From NCBI GenBank assembly GCA_036272055.1, contig DATAZL010000090.1, positions 53,386 to 117,385 of the forward strand: a stretch of 64,000 nucleotides of DNA, written 5' to 3'. The first letter of the stretch is position 1; each line of letters starts with the position of its first letter. The translations under genes were made by a program, and so were the position numbers. This DNA is from DASZVB01 sp036272055 (lineage in GTDB: Bacteria; Myxococcota_A; Polyangia; Polyangiales; Polyangiaceae). Shown here one piece after another: positions 37,729 to 46,245 of the stretch. Below the pieces are notes generated by a model that was not told the DNA's origin, did not search any database, and saw only the letters and a list, made by a program, of their open reading frames with translations.

Positions 37729-39227
37729 CCGCGACCAGCGCCCGGAGCGAACCGCTCTGGGCCGTCCATGCGTGGCTCGTCGCGGTCGCCGCGTCGCTGC
37801 TCGTCGCGGCGCACGCGGCGTGGAGGCTCCGCGTGCTCTACCTCGTTCCGGCCGGCGCGAGCGCGCTCGCTGCCGTAGCCGTCGCGGCAGGCGTCGTCTT
37901 CGGGCTCGCCGTTGCCCGGGCTCTCTCGCCGCATCGCGGAGACGTCGTGCCGTGGCCGTTGCTCGCCACGGCGCTCGCCGTCCTCGCGTCGAGCTTCGTG
38001 CCGTTCGTCGCGTTCGACGCCGGCACCTGGGCATCCACTGCGGCGGCTGTTTGCCTCCTCGTGACGTCGGGCGCGCTCACGACGGCGGGGCTCGTGACGG
38101 CGCGAGCCGTCGGCCACGACGCGGCGACGCTCGGGCTCGTGCGCTTCGTCCTCCGGCCGTCGCGAGTCCCGGGGGCGCTTCTCGGCGTGCTCCTCGTCGA
38201 GATGCTGCTCGCGCGCGCCGGCTTTCTGCGGAGCGGCGCGGTCGTCGCCGCGCTGGTGACGGCGTGCGCCGCGTCGTACCCGGCGGTGCACCGGCTTCTC
38301 CACGCCACCACGCCGCGTGACGGCCGTGCCGCGTCGGTCGCGAGCGCCGTCGTCGGAACGGCGAGCGTCGTCGCGCTCTTCGCCGCTCAGCGCCTCGTGC
38401 CGGCACGCGAGCTCTTGCGCTTCCCCGACGAGATCGTATTCGCGACGAGTAGCGACGTCGCGGACTACGCCGTCGTCGCGTCACCCGGCGGCTACGAGCT
38501 CTTCGTCGACGGGCAGCTCGCCGTGTCGAGCCTCGACGAACCGAGGCGCACCGCCGCCCTGGTCGCGCCGGTCCTCTCTGTTGCACCGAGGGCGGCGCGC
38601 GTACTCCTGCTCCACGGCGGGCTCGGCCCGGTGGAGCGCGCGCTCCTCGCCGATGCGCGCGTCGAGACCGTCACGACGGTGAGCCCGGACGCGACGCGTG
38701 GCGCGCTCGCGCGACGCATCGCGTTCCTCGCCGCACGCACCGGCGGCGCCCTCGACGCGGCAAGGCTGCAGCCCGTCGTCGCCGAGCCCCTGGTGTGGCT
38801 CGCCGCGCACCCCGAGGAGCGCTTCGACGTCGTGATCGCGGATTTTCCGTGGCCGCTCGGGTACCGCGAGGGGAAGCTCTACACGCACCACGCTTTCGTG
38901 AAGCTCGCGGAGCACCTCGCGGACGACGGCGTGCTCGTCGTGCCCGCCGGCTCCGCCTTCACGGCGAGAGATGCCTTCGCGAGCGTGGTCGCGACGCTCG
39001 CGAGCACGGGGCTGACGACGGCGCCGTATCACGTCGCCGTACCCACCGTCGGTGTGGCAAGCTTCGTGGTCGCTTCCCGGCGCGGCGTCGACCCGGCGAG
39101 GCTCGCCATCCCCTTCCCCGGCATCGACGTCGGGACGGACCTCGGGCGTGGAGGCCGCGCCGTGGTGGCGACGCTCCACGCCCAGACGGTGGTCACGGCG
39201 TTCGACGACGCCCGCGCCCGCCGCTGA
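37725..39227 (+). CDS. polytopic membrane protein with degenerate spermidine-synthase-like domain
   Basis: 500 residues from the GTG at 37725, which overlaps the upstream stop (GTGA) and has GGGGGAAA immediately before it. Residues about 12-230 hold around seven transmembrane helices. The C-terminal 250 residues follow the SpeE-type methyltransferase fold: VLLLHGGLGPVERALLAD aligns with the GGGDG loop but has Leu for the Asp, and FDVVIADFPWPLG replaces the usual DSSDP. It is thus unlikely to be a standard putrescine aminopropyltransferase. It should act with the DUF4178 partner at the membrane. Confidence 0.8.
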   Translation: MTATSARSEPLWAVHAWLVAVAASLLVAAHAAWRLRVLYLVPAGASALAAVAVAAGVVFGLAVARALSPHRGDVVPWPLLATALAVLASSFVPFVAFDAGTWASTAAAVCLLVTSGALTTAGLVTARAVGHDAATLGLVRFVLRPSRVPGALLGVLLVEMLLARAGFLRSGAVVAALVTACAASYPAVHRLLHATTPRDGRAASVASAVVGTASVVALFAAQRLVPARELLRFPDEIVFATSSDVADYAVVASPGGYELFVDGQLAVSSLDEPRRTAALVAPVLSVAPRAARVLLLHGGLGPVERALLADARVETVTTVSPDATRGALARRIAFLAARTGGALDAARLQPVVAEPLVWLAAHPEERFDVVIADFPWPLGYREGKLYTHHAFVKLAEHLADDGVLVVPAGSAFTARDAFASVVATLASTGLTTAPYHVAVPTVGVASFVVASRRGVDPARLAIPFPGIDVGTDLGRGGRAVVATLHAQTVVTAFDDARARR

Positions 39228-39252
39228 CGTCCAGGCCGCGAGCAGCTCCGCT

Positions 39253-39975
39253 TCAGGAGGCTGGACGGCCGAAGCGCAATGCAACGCCGGCCAGTGTCCG
39301 TGCAGCGTATAGCGCGTTCACCGCGACGTACGGAACCAGGTACCAGTCGAGCCGGCCGACGAGGGCAACGAGCCAGATGTACGACGGATAGTGGATGACG
39401 AGCTTCGCCGCTTGCTCGAGCACACCGACGGCAGCGCGCACGGGAGAGCCCGAGCCGGGCTTCGCGAGCGCCGTCGTGGTCGCCATGGGTGCCGGAGCGA
39501 TCTCGGGGCGACGCACGAACGTCGTGAGCGCGATTCCGGTCGACAGCGCCACCAGCCCGAAGATCCCGAGCAGCAGGTAGTTCGCGTCATGCTCGTGCTC
39601 GGCCCAGAGCCGCACGGCGGATGCGCCCAGGATCGCGAACGCCTTGAGCTCGTCCATCAAAAAGTCGAAGAGATGGCCCGCGGTCGACTGCTGATTGCGC
39701 AGCCGCGCGAGCATGCCGTCCGCGCAATCGAGGACGTACGACGCTTCGTACACGAGCACCGCCGCGAGGAGTCCCGAGTACGAGGGCAGTGCGACGAGCA
39801 TGACCGCCGCGAGCCCCGCGACGACGAGCGACGACAGCGTGATCTGGTTCGGCGTGATCTTCGTGTCGGCGACGGCGTGCACGACGACCGCAGCCACCGG
39901 CCGGCAGACGTACCGATTCCACGGCAGGTCGGGCAGCTTCCGTGTGAGACGGTAGATCTCCGCGATGGTCGGCAT
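39253..39975 (-). CDS. CDP-alcohol phosphatidyltransferase
   Basis: 240 residues from the ATG at 39975, which has GGAAAGA upstream; a GTG at 40005 would add ten residues. The family signature DG-x2-AR-x8-G-x3-D-x3-D is complete in CADGMLARLRNQQSTAGHLF continuing to DFLMDE. About six membrane helices are predicted. Such enzymes transfer a phosphoalcohol headgroup from a CDP-linked donor (PG-phosphate, phosphatidylinositol or similar lipids). pgpA lies 3.2 kb away on the other strand, so a link to PG synthesis is possible but unproven. Confidence 0.9.
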   Translation of the reverse strand: MPTIAEIYRLTRKLPDLPWNRYVCRPVAAVVVHAVADTKITPNQITLSSLVVAGLAAVMLVALPSYSGLLAAVLVYEASYVLDCADGMLARLRNQQSTAGHLFDFLMDELKAFAILGASAVRLWAEHEHDANYLLLGIFGLVALSTGIALTTFVRRPEIAPAPMATTTALAKPGSGSPVRAAVGVLEQAAKLVIHYPSYIWLVALVGRLDWYLVPYVAVNALYAARTLAGVALRFGRPAS

Positions 39976-40082
39976 CGTCTTTCCGCACGATACTGCGGGC
40001 GCCACGCATCGTTCAGCAAAAGGGAACGCCAGCGGCAGCCCACGCGGGTTGCAGCGGAAGGCCCGGGCCGCTACGAAGTCGG

Positions 40083-40520
40083 ATGCTCATCGGGCAGATG
40101 AAGGAGCGCATGCGGGCCGCGCTGAAGGCCAGAAACACCCTCGAGAAGGAGATCCTGGGGGTCGCCCTGGGCGAGCTCGAGACGGTGGAGGCGCGGAAGG
40201 GCTCGCTGACGGACGAGGAAGCCCACGCGATCCTCAGAAAGCTGGTGAAGTCGAACCGGGAGACGATCGAGGTCTCCGTTTCCGAGGAACAGAAGAAGAC
40301 GCTCGAGGCCGAGATAGCGATCCTCGAGTCGCTCCTGCCGCGGGGGCTCGGCGTCGCCGACATCGAGGGCCTGCTCGCGCCCGTCAAGGACGCCATCAAG
40401 GCCGCCGGTAACGACGGCCAGGCGACGGGCATCGCGATGAAGACACTGAAGGCGACGGGCGCCGTCGTCGACGGGAAGCTGGTCGGTGACGTGGTCAAGA
40501 AGCTCCGCGCCCCCGGCTGA
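40083..40520 (+). CDS. GatB/YqeY domain protein
   Basis: 145 residues, the full YqeY length. MKERMRAALKARN, LRKLVKSNRETIE, EAEIAILESLLPR and GQATGIAMKTLKATGAVVDG follow the family pattern, which resembles the tRNA-binding tail of the GatB amidotransferase subunit. The role in the cell is not settled; YqeY genes often sit near rpsU or dnaG, which are not here. It begins a plus-strand run through pgpA. Confidence 0.9.
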   Translation: MLIGQMKERMRAALKARNTLEKEILGVALGELETVEARKGSLTDEEAHAILRKLVKSNRETIEVSVSEEQKKTLEAEIAILESLLPRGLGVADIEGLLAPVKDAIKAAGNDGQATGIAMKTLKATGAVVDGKLVGDVVKKLRAPG

Positions 40521-40533
40521 GCGGTCGCCGGTC

Positions 40534-41382
40534 ATGCGAGTCGTGCTCGGGCTTCGACGCGCGGCGTGCGCTCTCGCGGTTCCGTTCGCGTTCGCCGTCG
40601 CGTGCCGCGCGCCAGCGCGTACCGACGCCGCAGAGCCGTCGTCCGCGCCACGAGCTCTACCTCCGGCCGTCGCTGTGCCGCCAACCGCGAGCGTCGCTCC
40701 GGCGGAGCCCGCGCCGGCGCTGCTCGCGTCCGACCTCGCAGAGTCGGCCGGCGTGATACCGGCGAGCGCCGCGACCGAGCGCCGCACTTACGTCGTCGCC
40801 GCGATCGGTGACTCGCTCACCGACTACCGCTCTCAGGGCGGCAAGTTCCTCAGACAGCTCGAGGCACGATGCCCCGAGAGCCGGTTCGACAACTACGGCA
40901 AGGGCGGCGACATGGTGAACCAGATGCGCAAACGCCTCGAGAGAGACGTGCTCGCCGCGCCACCCGCCGCGTACACGCACCTCATCGTGTTCGGCGGCGT
41001 CAACGATCTGTACAGCGACCTCACCGCGGGGCGCACCGTCGCGAAGATCGCTCGAGATCTCACCGCGATGTACGACGACGCGCACCAGCACGCCATGAAG
41101 GTCGTCGCCCTGACGGTGGCGCCGTGGGGCGGCTTCAAGAAATACTTCACCGAGAAACGCGGCGCGACGACGCTCGAGCTGAATCGCTGGATCATCGACC
41201 AGGAGAGCACGAAGAAGGCCGAGTTCGTCGTCGACACATATCCGCTTCTCTCGTGCGGCGAGCCGCAGAAGCTCTGTGACGCCTTCTTCGAGCCGTTTCA
41301 CGACGGTTTACATTTCGGGCCCGGCGCGCACGACAAGATCGCCCAGGCTCTCTTCGAGAAAGTCTTCTCGGATTGCCGATGA
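40534..41382 (+). CDS. SGNH/GDSL-type hydrolase lipoprotein
   Basis: 282 residues from the ATG at 40534, 14 bp after the YqeY stop. The signal sequence ends FAVACRAPA, a lipobox-like cysteine. After a Pro/Ala-rich linker, the SGNH blocks appear: AIGDSLTDY with Ser94, GKGGDMV, FGGVNDLY and the terminal Asp-His pair in HDGLHFGPGAHDKIA. It should be an envelope esterase or acetylhydrolase of unknown substrate. Its stop overlaps the next start (ATGA). Confidence 0.88.
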   Translation: MRVVLGLRRAACALAVPFAFAVACRAPARTDAAEPSSAPRALPPAVAVPPTASVAPAEPAPALLASDLAESAGVIPASAATERRTYVVAAIGDSLTDYRSQGGKFLRQLEARCPESRFDNYGKGGDMVNQMRKRLERDVLAAPPAAYTHLIVFGGVNDLYSDLTAGRTVAKIARDLTAMYDDAHQHAMKVVALTVAPWGGFKKYFTEKRGATTLELNRWIIDQESTKKAEFVVDTYPLLSCGEPQKLCDAFFEPFHDGLHFGPGAHDKIAQALFEKVFSDCR

Positions 41383-42467
41383 CGCTCGCGACGCACCTCG
41401 TGGAACGCCTGCGTGACGAGACCCGGGCGCGCGTGTACGTCGCGTGCGCGGGCGGCGGCGCGGGGCTCCAGCAACTGCTCTGGTCGGTACCCGGCGCGTC
41501 GTCGTTCCTCGTCGGCGCGGCGTTTCCGTACGCCGAATCGGCCGTCGACGAGTTTCTCGGCTTCCGGCCCGAGCAGTACTGCGCCGAAGAGACGGCGGTC
41601 GATCTCGCGTCGGCGGCGTTCGTCGAGGCCGGCGCGGGAGCGGACACGGTCGGCGTCGGCCTCACGGCCTCCGTCGCATCCACGCGTGCGCACCGGGGAC
41701 CGCACCGCATCCACGCCGCGAGCGTCGCGAGAGCCGGCAGCAGTCTCTACACCGTCGAGCTCGAGCGCGAGACGGGCCACGCCGCGCGCGCGCATGACGG
41801 TCAGCGCGCCGATCACCTCGGCCTCCTCGCGGTCGTCGAGGCCGCGGGACTCGCCGGTGACGCGCTCGCCTCCGCGATCGGGCCCTTCTCGACGAGCTCC
41901 GCCGAGGAGCTCGGACGTGCGCGCTTCTTCGCGCGTCCGTTGTGGCGCGCGACCGGTGAGCGCGCGCCGACGCCGGAGCAAGTGGCGCTCGCCTTCCCCG
42001 GAACGTTCGATCCACCCCACGCCGGCCATCTCGGCATGGCCGCGGCTGTGACGACGATGACCGGAACCGAGCCCGTCTTCTGGGTCACCGCGGAGCCGCC
42101 ACACAAGGTCGCGGTCCCGTTCACCGAGCTCCTCCGTCGCGCGCGCCTGCTCCGCGGCCACACGACGCTGTTCACCCGCGGCGAGCCGCTCTATCTCGAC
42201 AAGGCGCGACGGTACCCCGGCAGTCACTTCGTCATCGGGACCGACGCCCTCGTCCGCATGCTCGATCCGAAGTGGGGCCACGCCGTCGATGCCCTGATCG
42301 ACGAGTTCCGACGGCTAGGCACCCGCTTTTACGTAACCAGTCGCGTCATCGACGGCACCCTGGTCACCCTGCACGATCTCGCGGGGGCCCCGAAGGATCT
42401 CTGCGTCGAGGTGCCGGGGCGCTGGGACGTCAGCTCGACGGAAATACGCCGCGCGAATCCCGGATGA
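41379..42467 (+). CDS. CinA-like domain fused to NadD-like nucleotidyltransferase
   Basis: 362 residues from the ATG at 41379, overlapping the SGNH stop by 4 bases. Residues about 5-160 resemble the CinA C-terminal (PncC, NMN deamidase) domain: VPGASSFLVGAAFPYAESAVDEFLG fits, but the catalytic segment ESCTGG reads VACAGG, so the active-site Ser is Ala. Residues about 205-360 are a nucleotidyltransferase with PGTFDPPHAGH (GxFxPxHxGH), FVIGTDALVRM and VSSTEIRR (ISSTxxR), as in NaMN adenylyltransferase. Both parts belong to NAD salvage, so a single NAD-related enzyme with a degenerate sensor or structural domain is a reasonable guess. Confidence 0.8.
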   Translation: MTLATHLVERLRDETRARVYVACAGGGAGLQQLLWSVPGASSFLVGAAFPYAESAVDEFLGFRPEQYCAEETAVDLASAAFVEAGAGADTVGVGLTASVASTRAHRGPHRIHAASVARAGSSLYTVELERETGHAARAHDGQRADHLGLLAVVEAAGLAGDALASAIGPFSTSSAEELGRARFFARPLWRATGERAPTPEQVALAFPGTFDPPHAGHLGMAAAVTTMTGTEPVFWVTAEPPHKVAVPFTELLRRARLLRGHTTLFTRGEPLYLDKARRYPGSHFVIGTDALVRMLDPKWGHAVDALIDEFRRLGTRFYVTSRVIDGTLVTLHDLAGAPKDLCVEVPGRWDVSSTEIRRANPG

Positions 42468-42529
42468 TTCCCGGAGGTTTGCAATCGGGTGACAGGGCGG
42501 GCGGTTCTGGGGTATCAGGCTCACCCGCC

Positions 42530-43165
42530 ATGGCAGAGGAGAAGAAGCGCGTCCCCCCGCGGCCGCCAGCGCCACCTGCGGTCGAGGCAAAGCCCATCCT
42601 CGCCGGCCGGCTCTGGATCGGCGTCGCGATGCTCCTCGGCTTCGGGCTGATCGCGAACCCGCGATTCAACTCGTGCGTCATGAACATGGCCCCGCCGGAA
42701 GACCTGCACACCGACTTCGCCAAGTGGAAGCAGGGCAGCGAGACCGACGTGCGGGTGACGCTCATCACGGCCGACTCGACGCGCCTCGCGTGCGCGAGCG
42801 CGACGAATCCCGAGGGCGTGCACTGCGAGTTCGGCGCCGACCACAACCTCTGGGGACGCGGCCCGAACGATCCGGCGGACGACAATCGCCCGAACGTCAT
42901 CGTTCCCTACCGCACCTCGCCGGACAACGCGCTCATCCTCCTCGCCGGCCTGTGGGCACAGCCCGAGGTCGCGATGCGCCTTCATCGCGAGCCCCCCGCC
43001 GCGGTTCCGGTGAAGCGCCTCCAGCGCTTCGACGTCACCTGCAAGGTGAAGTTTCTCACGCGGCTCGACACCGTCGACCTGCGCTGGGACGTGACTGGCC
43101 CCTGGCAGACCGAGCGCAACGCGTGGGTCGCCCGCGCGGAGTCGTGCACGGTCAACAACAGCTGA
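42530..43165 (+). CDS. membrane-anchored hypothetical protein
   Basis: 211 residues. A Pro/Lys-rich cytoplasmic start leads into one transmembrane helix (about 28-44, LWIGVAMLLGFGLIANP). The rest is a periplasmic domain with four cysteines (C50, C87, C100, and a late pair around C165 and C206), including LACASATNPEGVHCEFG. No family is recognised. It sits 62 bp after the CinA/NadD fusion and 13 bp before pgpA. Confidence 0.7.
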   Translation: MAEEKKRVPPRPPAPPAVEAKPILAGRLWIGVAMLLGFGLIANPRFNSCVMNMAPPEDLHTDFAKWKQGSETDVRVTLITADSTRLACASATNPEGVHCEFGADHNLWGRGPNDPADDNRPNVIVPYRTSPDNALILLAGLWAQPEVAMRLHREPPAAVPVKRLQRFDVTCKVKFLTRLDTVDLRWDVTGPWQTERNAWVARAESCTVNNS

Positions 43166-43178
43166 GCCAGGCATCGCC

Positions 43179-43679
43179 GTGCAGCGACCAAACGGCGCGG
43201 GTGCGCGCGACCTGTCGCCGCTCGATCGCACGGCCTTCGTCATCGGCACCTGGTTCGGGTGCGGTGAGTCGCCGAAGGCGCCGGGCACCGTCGGCTCGCT
43301 CGGGGCGGTGCCTCTCCACTTTCTCCTGAGCCGGCTTCCGCTCGCGCAGCACTGCGGCGCGATCGTCCTCATCACCGTGCTCGGCACCTGGGCGGCACAG
43401 CGCATCTCCGACGCACTCGGTCAGAAAGATCCGCAGCGCGTCGTCGTCGACGAGGTCGCCGGCGTGCTCATCGCGATGGCCTGCGTACGAAACTCGACGC
43501 CCTGGATGGCGGTCGCAGGATTCGTGCTGTTCCGCTTTTTCGACATCACCAAGATAGGCCCGATTCGCGCCGCGGAGCACGCGCGCCCTGCAGGCCTCGG
43601 CATCATGGCCGACGACCTGGTCGCCGGCGTCTTCGCCGGCATCCTCGCCCGCCTCGGCGCAATGGCACTCGGCGTCTGA
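43179..43679 (+). CDS. pgpA: phosphatidylglycerophosphatase A
   Basis: 166 residues from a GTG. The family signature SPKAPGTVGSLGAVP is followed by VVVDEVAGVLIAM, FFDITKIGPI and GIMADDLVAGVFAG, with four membrane helices. It removes the phosphate from PG-phosphate to make phosphatidylglycerol at the inner membrane. The stop codon lies inside the first unit of a short tandem repeat. Confidence 0.95.
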   Translation: MQRPNGAGARDLSPLDRTAFVIGTWFGCGESPKAPGTVGSLGAVPLHFLLSRLPLAQHCGAIVLITVLGTWAAQRISDALGQKDPQRVVVDEVAGVLIAMACVRNSTPWMAVAGFVLFRFFDITKIGPIRAAEHARPAGLGIMADDLVAGVFAGILARLGAMALGV

Positions 43680-43770
43680 CGCCTCTGAGCGCGCGAAGGC
43701 ACTCGGCGTCTGACGCCTCTGAGCGCGCGCGACGGCGATTGCCGTCTGACGCCTCTGAGCGGCGCGACGG
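43674..43770. repeat. three-copy tandem repeat at the pgpA 3' end
   Basis: GTCTGACGCCTCTGAGC begins at 43674, 43708 and 43744 (periods 34 and 36 bp), with the linker GCGCGAAGGCACTCGGC, a variant in copy 2, and a shorter third copy. The first copy contains the pgpA stop codon. It lies between two convergent genes; any role in termination is only a guess. Confidence 0.8.
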
Positions 43771-43777
43771 GCGCTCG

Positions 43778-44806
43778 TTATCCGTCCACCAGCTCGGCGA
43801 CGGTCTTCTTCAGCGCCGAGACTATGCGGGCGAGCCGCTCGAAGTCGAGATTGTCGGGAAGATCCGTCTTCTGGTGGTAGTCGCCGTAGCGATACTGCGC
43901 GAGGTCGGTGACGAGGAGCGCGGGCGCGCCGAGCTTCCAGAACGCCCACTGGTCCGAGCCCTGTGCGAGCTCGTGATCCTCGGCGAGTACTCCGCCGATC
44001 ACCGGCACGCTCCCGTGCTGCATCGAGGCCGTCACCTGCTCGAGCAGGGGCCGCGATGCGTCGTTCGCCGCGATCGCGACGAAGTTGCTCGCCGCGGGAT
44101 AAGCCGGCGTGACGCCGGCGGGATACGCGCGCGCCGGAGGCGCATCGGCGTACACGCCGATGCCGTCCAGGCTCAGCATTGCCTTCACGTCCAGGCCCTG
44201 CGTCTTCAGCCATTTGGCGTAGACCAGGCTGCCCATGTGCTCGGTCCCCAGATAGGGGGCTTCACCGTTCGCGAAGAATGCGAGGTGAAGGGCGCGCTTC
44301 CCCTTCTTCGACTGGAACGTGCGCGCGAGCTCCATCACCGCCGCCACGCCGCTCGCGTCGTCGTCAGCGCCGGGCGTCCCCTGTGCGGTGTCGAAGTGCG
44401 CGCCCACGACGATCACCTGACTGCCGTGCTCGCCACCCGACACGTGCGCGACGATGTTCTGCACCACGGTGTCCCCGGCGACGATGCCTTGCCGCTGCAC
44501 GTCGTAGCCCGTCTTCTCGAGCGACGTCGCGAGGTCGTCGGTCGCCGACGCGACATTCCACGACTGCTCGGTGCTGCGATCGCCGATCTCCACCGCGAGG
44601 TGCTGGACCGTCACGCGCAGACGGTCGGCGATCGCACGCTCCTCCTCGGTGAGCGCGGGAAGAGCCGGCGCAGCCGAAGCGGTGTCCGGATGCGTCGCCG
44701 CCGGGGGTACGGTCACCGTCGCCAGCTGGGCGGCGCGTGCCGCACACCCCGTCATGGCCACACAGAGGCAGGCCGCCGCGGCGGCGCTTTTCTCGGAATT
44801 TTTCAT
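43778..44806 (-). CDS. M28-type metallopeptidase lipoprotein, altered active site
   Basis: 342 residues with a lipobox at AMTGC (C21). The M28 zinc ligands are visible in GAHFDT (H137, D139), GADDDASG (D148/D149), Glu182 and a late His in YHQKTDLPDN. In related peptidases the motif is NEEPP-like; here it reads NGEAP (180-184), so the first, catalytic Glu position is Gly181 while the zinc-binding Glu182 stays. The enzyme may be weak or serve binding. It is exported and lipid-anchored, convergent with pgpA and divergent from purE. Confidence 0.83.
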   Translation of the reverse strand: MKNSEKSAAAAACLCVAMTGCAARAAQLATVTVPPAATHPDTASAAPALPALTEEERAIADRLRVTVQHLAVEIGDRSTEQSWNVASATDDLATSLEKTGYDVQRQGIVAGDTVVQNIVAHVSGGEHGSQVIVVGAHFDTAQGTPGADDDASGVAAVMELARTFQSKKGKRALHLAFFANGEAPYLGTEHMGSLVYAKWLKTQGLDVKAMLSLDGIGVYADAPPARAYPAGVTPAYPAASNFVAIAANDASRPLLEQVTASMQHGSVPVIGGVLAEDHELAQGSDQWAFWKLGAPALLVTDLAQYRYGDYHQKTDLPDNLDFERLARIVSALKKTVAELVDG

Positions 44807-44915
44807 AACTTACACCGTGTTCCCCGGGAGCCGGGTCTCCGGGGAGCGAACTCTACCAGCAAAGAGTCACATCTCATTGCGCCGTTGGGCAGACCGGCAT
44901 ATCGCCAGCGCGACC

Positions 44916-44932
44916 GGACCGGCGCCTTGCCG
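44916..44932 (+). promoter_or_regulatory. hairpin in the purE leader
   Basis: ACCGGC, a GCCTT loop and GCCGGT form a perfect 6-bp stem 25 nt before the purE start. ACCGG occurs five times between 44891 and 44950. It does not match a purine riboswitch that I know. Confidence 0.3.
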
Positions 44933-44957
44933 GTGACCGGAGCAAACCGGAGTCGTC

Positions 44958-45458
44958 GTGAAGGCAGAGAGCAAACTCCTCGTCGCGATCGTGATGGGGT
45001 CCAAGAGTGACTGGGACGTGATGCGCCACTCGGTAGATACTCTCACCGGGCTAGGAATCACCAGCGAAGCGCGCGTCTACTCCGCGCACCGTACCCCCGA
45101 CGCCACCATAGAGTGGGCTCGCGGCCTCGAGGCGCGCGGCGTCGAGACGATCATCGCCGCGGCCGGCGGAGCCGCTCACCTGGCGGGCGTCATCGCCGCG
45201 GTGACACGGCTGCCCGTCCTCGGCGTTCCGATGCAGAGCGCTGCGCTGAACGGCATGGATTCTCTTCTCTCCATGGTCCAGATGCCGGCTGGCATTCCCG
45301 TCGGCACGCTCGCGATCGGCAAGCCCGGCGCAATCAACGCTGCCCTCTTCGCCGCTGCGATGCTGGCGAACAAGTACGACGACGTGCGTGAAGCGGTGGA
45401 GCGTTTCCGGGCCAGCCAGACCAAGAAGATCCTCGCCGGCTCCGATCCCACGAAGTAG
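44958..45458 (+). CDS. purE: N5-carboxyaminoimidazole ribonucleotide mutase
   Basis: 166 residues from a GTG. The class I PurE pattern is complete: VMGSKSDWDVM near the N-terminus, SAHRTPD with the catalytic His, AAAGGAAHLAGVIAA, and GMDSLLSMVQMPAGIPVGT. It converts N5-CAIR to CAIR in de novo purine synthesis. purK, its usual partner, is not in the window; the gene is followed by a long gene-free stretch. Confidence 0.96.
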   Translation: MKAESKLLVAIVMGSKSDWDVMRHSVDTLTGLGITSEARVYSAHRTPDATIEWARGLEARGVETIIAAAGGAAHLAGVIAAVTRLPVLGVPMQSAALNGMDSLLSMVQMPAGIPVGTLAIGKPGAINAALFAAAMLANKYDDVREAVERFRASQTKKILAGSDPTK

Positions 45459-45640
45459 TCACGGCACGTTACAGGGGGGCGCCGGCGCGGCCGCACCTGC
45501 GCCGCCCGACGCCCGCGTAACCCCACGGCGCGAGCGTCGGCAGACGCGCCGACTTCAACCGACCGGAGCTGCCGACCGCAGATGGTTGGGTCCCTTTCCG
45601 ACTTCGTCCGTCGGCTTTCCGACGCTCGGCGGCGCGAGCG

Positions 45641-45868
45641 CAGACATCTGCCCTCCGCTCCTCCGCCGCCGGTTCTTCGACCGCCAGACATCTGGCCACT
45701 GCGCTCTCCGTCCACCGGCGCCCGGAGCGACCGCCAGACATCTGGCCACTGCGCTCTCCGTCCATCGGCGCTTTGACCGATTGCCAGACACCCGGCCGGC
45801 GCCTTGACGACCGCCAGACATCTGGCTCGTGCGCTTTCCGGCCAGGCTGCGTCGGATGCAGACGTCTG
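45641..45868. repeat. array of CAGACRTCTG dyads within 50-bp repeats
   Basis: The dyad CAGACATCTG occurs at 45641, 45684, 45734 and 45814, a decayed form (CAGACACCCG) at 45784, and the perfect palindrome CAGACGTCTG at 45859-45868. Around them CGACCGCCAGACATCTGG starts 50 bp apart at 45677 and 45727 with a shared tail CCACTGCGCTCTCCGTCCA, then weaker copies at 45777 and 45807. It could be a cluster of protein-binding sites or a decaying tandem repeat. Confidence 0.75.
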
Positions 45869-46245
45869 ACGGGGCGAGCTCGTCGAGTTCGCGACGCCCT
45901 GTTGGCGTGCGAGCTGGGCTCCTCGTTCCGTTTGGGAGTTCCTCGAAGCGGTCGCCTCTATACGCGACGGGTGGGACACGCTCGCTTGCTCCGCTGAGCA
46001 TGCGTGAAGCACGCCGTCTGGTCGCTTGAATGCCGTTCGAGTCCAATTCACGTCAGTCGAGGCGAGTTTGGAGCACCCGACGACGACTACTCGGTACGCG
46101 CAGACAACCAGTCAACCAAAAAGCGGCGCGCGAAGCTCCGCGAACCTTCGACAACGAGGCCCGCACAACGAAACCACTCCTCGTCGACATCGCGATACGT
46201 CTCGCCGGGCGTCCATTCGCCGCGACACCTCATCGCGCTCGCGCC

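Noticed and set aside
45555..46046. Possible minus-strand gene in the purE-PP2C gap
   Set aside because: The reading is Arg/Ser-rich and includes the repeats; no domain, start signal or codon pattern like neighbours.
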